A DNA stretch of 8,933 bases. Source: JAZDLC01 sp043802345 (GTDB lineage Bacteria; Planctomycetota; B15-G4; JADJEK01). The position numbers and the translations under genes are program-made. The notes beneath the pieces are model-generated. The model saw nothing but the letters and a program-made list of their open reading frames with translations, did no database searches and was not told the DNA's origin. Below are positions 6,599-8,933 of this stretch, in pieces. Position 1 is the first letter of the stretch, and every line of letters starts with the position of its first letter. The stretch covers positions 1 through 8,933 of the forward strand of contig JAZDLC010000010.1 in the NCBI GenBank assembly GCA_043802345.1, read 5' to 3'.

Positions 6599-8205
6599 CA
6601 GAATCGAATCGGCTCCTGGTAGGTCCCGAGGACATCCTTCAGCACCGCCGTGACCTCTCCCACGGTGGCATACGCCTCCACCGCGTCCAGGGCGGCGGGC
6701 ATCACGTTCTCCCCCGCCTCCGTCGCGCCGCGCAGGGCGGCCAGCAGACTCCTGACCCGCCCCTCGTCCCTCTGACGGCGGACGTCACCCAGCCGCTCGA
6801 TCTGTTTCCGGCTCTCCGATTCCCGGTACGGATGGTACTCCACCTCCCGCTGCTCCTCTTCTTCTTGGCAGAAGCAATTCACCCCCACCTTCTTGAACCG
6901 GCCTGACTGCAGCTCCCGCTGCTGTTGATACGCCTGGCGATTGACCGCCGCCTGCACCGCCCCCGTGCTGATCCCCTGGACGATGCCGCCCTGCCGATCG
7001 AGATCCTCGAGAATGCTCTCGATCAGCCGCTCCATCTCGTTGGTCATGCTTTCGATGAAGTAGGAGCCGGCCAGCGGATCGACCGTGTCGGTCAGCCCGA
7101 TCTCATGCAGCAGGATCTGCATCGTGCGCAGGGAAATCCGCGCCGCCTTCTCGCTCGGGATGGTGTACGCCTCGTCGTAGGAACAGAGCGCCATGGTCTG
7201 CGTTCCGGAAAGCGCGCTCGCCAGGGCGTAGTACGCTCCCCGCACGATGTTGTTCTCCGGCTGCTCGATGGTCAGTCCGCCGCCGCCACCGCCGGCGATC
7301 ATCCTGAGCTGCATCGAGCGGGGATGCCGGGCGCCGTACTTCTCCTTGAGGATCCGGGCGAAGAGCCTGCGGCCGGCCCGGAACTTGCACACTTGTTCCC
7401 AGAGGTTGCCGTGGATGTCGAAATTGAACGACAGTCCCCGGGCGAACTGGTCGATGTCCAGCCCGCGCTCGATCACATGGTCGATGTAGGCGCAGGCGAT
7501 CGCCAGCCCGTACGCCATCTCCTGGGCCGGCGTGGCGCCCGATTCCCTGATGTGATACCCGCACACGCTCACCGGCGAATACATCGGAACATTCTTCGCG
7601 CAGAACTCGATGGTGTCGCCCACGAGGCGCATCGACCCGTCAACGGGGAAGATCCAGGGGCCCCGGCCGACGAACTCCTTCAGGATGTCGTTCTGGGCCG
7701 TGCCCCGGAGGGTCGCCAGCTCGAAACCGCGCTTCCTGGCCATGGCGAAGTACATCGCCATGATCGGAACCGCCGCGCCATTGATCGTGAGCGAGACGGT
7801 GATCTGGTTCAGGTCGATCCCGGAGAACGCTTCCTCCATGTCAAGGAGCGAATCGACCGCCATGCCGACTCGTCCCACTTCTCCCGTTGCCATCGGATCG
7901 TCCGAGTCCAGGCCGCACTGAGTCGGCAGATCAAACGCCACGTTCAATCCGGTCTGGCCGTTCCGGATCAGGTAGAGGAACCGCTCGTGGGTCTCCGCCG
8001 CGGTGCCGAACCCCGAATACTGGCGCATGGTGAACGGCCTGTCCCGATACATGCGCGGGTGGATCCCCCGGGTGTACGGGTACTCGCCCGGTTGCCCCAC
8101 GCGGTCCACCCCGCCGCTTTTCCGCAGTTCCTCCTCGCCGTAGACCGCGCGGACCGGAAGGCCCGACTCCCAGCGCACATCTTGCTGGTCCTGCTTCTCG
8201 CTCAC
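6598..8205 (-). CDS. Adenosylcobalamin-dependent acyl-CoA mutase, large catalytic subunit (methylmalonyl-CoA mutase family)
   Basis: 535 aa, the size of large subunits that work with a separate B12-binding chain. The TIM barrel begins with Y-T-R-G near 44-47. I aligned it by eye with Propionibacterium methylmalonyl-CoA mutase, from memory. Tyr63 (R-Q-Y) matches Tyr89, Arg181 matches Arg207, and Tyr217-His218 match Tyr243-His244. Gln336 matches Gln361 and Glu345 matches Glu370. Tyr/Arg is the methylmalonyl type, whereas isobutyryl- and 2-hydroxyisobutyryl-CoA mutases have Phe/Gln and Ile/Gln. Unusually, the loop carrying His328 and Gln330 is replaced by I-A followed by six Gly (303-310), and Asn366 is replaced by Cys341. 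The start is GTG, overlapping the small-subunit stop (GTGA), with GGAAAGG 7 nt upstream. The enzyme interconverts linear and branched acyl-CoAs by a radical 1,2-shift. The exact substrate is unknown, and plain methylmalonyl-CoA mutase is uncertain given the altered residues. Confidence 0.9.
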   Translation of the reverse strand: MSEKQDQQDVRWESGLPVRAVYGEEELRKSGGVDRVGQPGEYPYTRGIHPRMYRDRPFTMRQYSGFGTAAETHERFLYLIRNGQTGLNVAFDLPTQCGLDSDDPMATGEVGRVGMAVDSLLDMEEAFSGIDLNQITVSLTINGAAVPIMAMYFAMARKRGFELATLRGTAQNDILKEFVGRGPWIFPVDGSMRLVGDTIEFCAKNVPMYSPVSVCGYHIRESGATPAQEMAYGLAIACAYIDHVIERGLDIDQFARGLSFNFDIHGNLWEQVCKFRAGRRLFARILKEKYGARHPRSMQLRMIAGGGGGGLTIEQPENNIVRGAYYALASALSGTQTMALCSYDEAYTIPSEKAARISLRTMQILLHEIGLTDTVDPLAGSYFIESMTNEMERLIESILEDLDRQGGIVQGISTGAVQAAVNRQAYQQQRELQSGRFKKVGVNCFCQEEEEQREVEYHPYRESESRKQIERLGDVRRQRDEGRVRSLLAALRGATEAGENVMPAALDAVEAYATVGEVTAVLKDVLGTYQEPIRF

Positions 8206-8618
8206 CTTGCGACCTTTCCGTGAAGGAACTCCACGATTCGCTCGAACGGCGTTCCGGTGGGAAACACGCCATCCACGCCCAGATCGAGAAGCGGTTGCTC
8301 GTCACGGGCCGGGATATTCCCGCCCACGACCCAGACCGCGTCCCGCTTTCCCCTCCGTTCCAGCTCGCGACCGACCGCCTCGCAAAGCGGCACGTGGGCG
8401 CCCGAAAGAACGGAGAGTCCGATCACATCCACGTCCTCTTCCACCGCATGGGCGGCGATCCGCTCCGCCGACTGCCGGAGGCCGGTGTAGATCACCTCCA
8501 TGCCGGCGTCCATCAGCGCCCTGCAGACCAGCTTGGCGCCGACGTCATGCCCATCGAGTCCGGGCTTGGCGATCAGCACGCGAATCGGGGCGTTGCCTCG
8601 TTTCTGGTGGGCATTCAA
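8202..8618 (-). CDS. Cobalamin-binding small subunit of acyl-CoA mutase
   Basis: 138 aa from a TTG start. The whole protein is one B12-binding Rossmann domain. It carries the D-x-H-x-x-G base-off/His-on motif (Asp22, His24, Gly27, in L-D-G-H-D-V-G), S-V-L at 69-71 and G-G at 99-100, with N-I-P-A-R-D following as in mutase C-terminal domains. His24 should be the lower axial ligand to cobalt. TTG at 8616-8618 is chosen because it overlaps the upstream dehydrogenase stop and has GGGAG at 8627-8631, 8 nt away. It also gives a length typical of small subunits (about 130-140 aa). The open frame up to 8765 would overlap the dehydrogenase gene and has Arg/Pro-rich, unrelated sequence. An ATG at 8612-8614 is out of frame. 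The stop overlaps the start of the large subunit, so the two chains are probably made in equal amounts. Confidence 0.92.
   Translation of the reverse strand: MNAHQKRGNAPIRVLIAKPGLDGHDVGAKLVCRALMDAGMEVIYTGLRQSAERIAAHAVEEDVDVIGLSVLSGAHVPLCEAVGRELERRGKRDAVWVVGGNIPARDEQPLLDLGVDGVFPTGTPFERIVEFLHGKVAR
8213..8219 (-). promoter_or_regulatory. Ribosome-binding site for the mutase large subunit
   Basis: GGAAAGG on the - strand, within the final codons of the small-subunit gene, 7 nt before the GTG start at 8205-8203. It supports initiation at the GTG that overlaps the upstream TGA. Confidence 0.55.
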
Positions 8619-8933
8619 TGTGTCAGCTCCCGGGCGATGTTCAGCTTCAGGATTTCCGACGTGCCGCCTCCGATCAGCGGGAAGCGGACGTCGCGCAGGT
8701 AGCGCTCCACCGGATACTCGCGCGCGAATCCGTAGCTGGCATGGATGCGAACAGCCCGGTCGCACACCCTGAGCGCCGCCTCCGAAGCGAACAGCTTGGC
8801 CATAGCCGCCTCATGTTCGTTCGGCAACCCCTCATCGGACCGCCACGCTGCGTACCAGGTGAGGTGCCGGGCCGCTTCCAGATCGACCGCCATCTCCGCC
8901 AGGTGGCTCTGGACCGCCTGGAACTTGCAGATC
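8615..8933 (-). CDS. Acyl-CoA dehydrogenase, C-terminal part (N-terminus beyond right edge)
   Basis: Only the last 105 residues are in view; the frame is open to the right edge. They form the C-terminal helical bundle of acyl-CoA dehydrogenases. Visible motifs are C-K-F-Q-A-V-Q near the start, A-K-x-x-A-S-E-A-A in the middle, and the terminal Y-G-F...R-Y-L-R-D...G-G-G-T-S-E-I...I-A-R. These FAD enzymes make the alpha,beta double bond in acyl-CoA and pass electrons to electron-transfer flavoprotein. The residue before G-T-S-E-I is Gly (visible residue 89), whereas medium- and short-chain enzymes have the catalytic Glu there. The catalytic base must therefore lie elsewhere, as in long-chain and isovaleryl-CoA dehydrogenases where it is in an earlier helix, outside this window. 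It is the most upstream gene seen in the operon and its stop overlaps the TTG start of the B12 subunit. Confidence 0.92.
   Translation of the reverse strand, partial: ICKFQAVQSHLAEMAVDLEAARHLTWYAAWRSDEGLPNEHEAAMAKLFASEAALRVCDRAVRIHASYGFAREYPVERYLRDVRFPLIGGGTSEILKLNIARELTH
8627..8631 (-). promoter_or_regulatory. Ribosome-binding site for the TTG-started B12 subunit
   Basis: GGGAG on the - strand, inside the last codons of the acyl-CoA dehydrogenase gene, 8 nt before the TTG at 8618-8616. It supports the TTG as the true start even though the longer frame is open upstream. Confidence 0.6.

Noticed and set aside
6598..8205. Calling the mutase large subunit 2-hydroxyisobutyryl- or isobutyryl-CoA mutase
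   Set aside because: The specificity positions are Tyr63 and Arg181 (methylmalonyl type), not Ile/Gln or Phe/Gln as in those enzymes.
6925..8223. Long + strand open frame (432 codons) opposite the mutase genes; similar long + frames at 5183-6622, 4540-5385 and 3240-4067
   Set aside because: These are antisense shadows of GC-rich coding sequence. They are rich in Arg, His, Pro and Gly, lack recognisable domains, and lie fully opposite genes with clear family motifs.
8619..8765. N-terminal extension of the B12 subunit up to an in-frame start at 8765
   Set aside because: It overlaps the well-supported acyl-CoA dehydrogenase C-terminus and encodes an Arg/Pro-rich stretch unlike the family. The TTG at 8618 has a good ribosome site and gives a normal length.

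Overview
The window comes from a GC-rich bacterial chromosome. It starts with the end of a rightward (+ strand) membrane-protein gene, followed by a 218-bp gene-free spacer. The rest, up to the right edge, is one tightly packed leftward (- strand) operon of at least seven genes. GTG and TTG starts, 1-4 nt gene overlaps and strong G/C at third codon positions fit a high-GC environmental bacterium (Acidobacteriota, Myxococcota/Desulfobacterota-like or similar). No marker gene is present, so the phylum cannot be fixed from this sequence.

Layout: (i) 1-1383 (+), C-terminal ~460 residues of a Wzx-like polysaccharide flippase whose start lies outside the window. (ii) 1384-1601, a spacer with a 35-bp imperfect inverted repeat built from a GAAATC-type hexamer, plus two smaller hairpins next to the operon's end. 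(iii) 1602-5364 (-), a three-subunit molybdenum hydroxylase of the xanthine dehydrogenase/CO dehydrogenase/4-hydroxybenzoyl-CoA reductase superfamily, transcribed FAD subunit, then 2Fe-2S subunit, then molybdopterin subunit. (iv) 5372-6598 (-), a family III (CaiB/BaiF) CoA-transferase. (v) 6598-8618 (-), a two-chain adenosylcobalamin-dependent acyl-CoA mutase: small B12-binding subunit, then large catalytic subunit. (vi) 8615 to the right edge (-), the C-terminus of an acyl-CoA dehydrogenase. Transcription runs from (vi) to (iii).

Together the genes look like a catabolic module acting on CoA thioesters. The CoA-transferase would activate an organic acid, the mutase rearrange its carbon skeleton, the acyl-CoA dehydrogenase introduce a double bond, and the molybdenum enzyme hydroxylate or oxidise a substrate using water. 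This order and the substrate are inference; no single known pathway matches the set. The most notable point is the mutase large subunit. It keeps the substrate-side Tyr, Arg and Tyr-His residues of methylmalonyl-CoA mutase. It has lost the conserved His/Gln loop, now a run of six glycines, and an Asn that contacts the adenosyl group, now Cys. This suggests a mutase subfamily with a different substrate or cofactor pocket.
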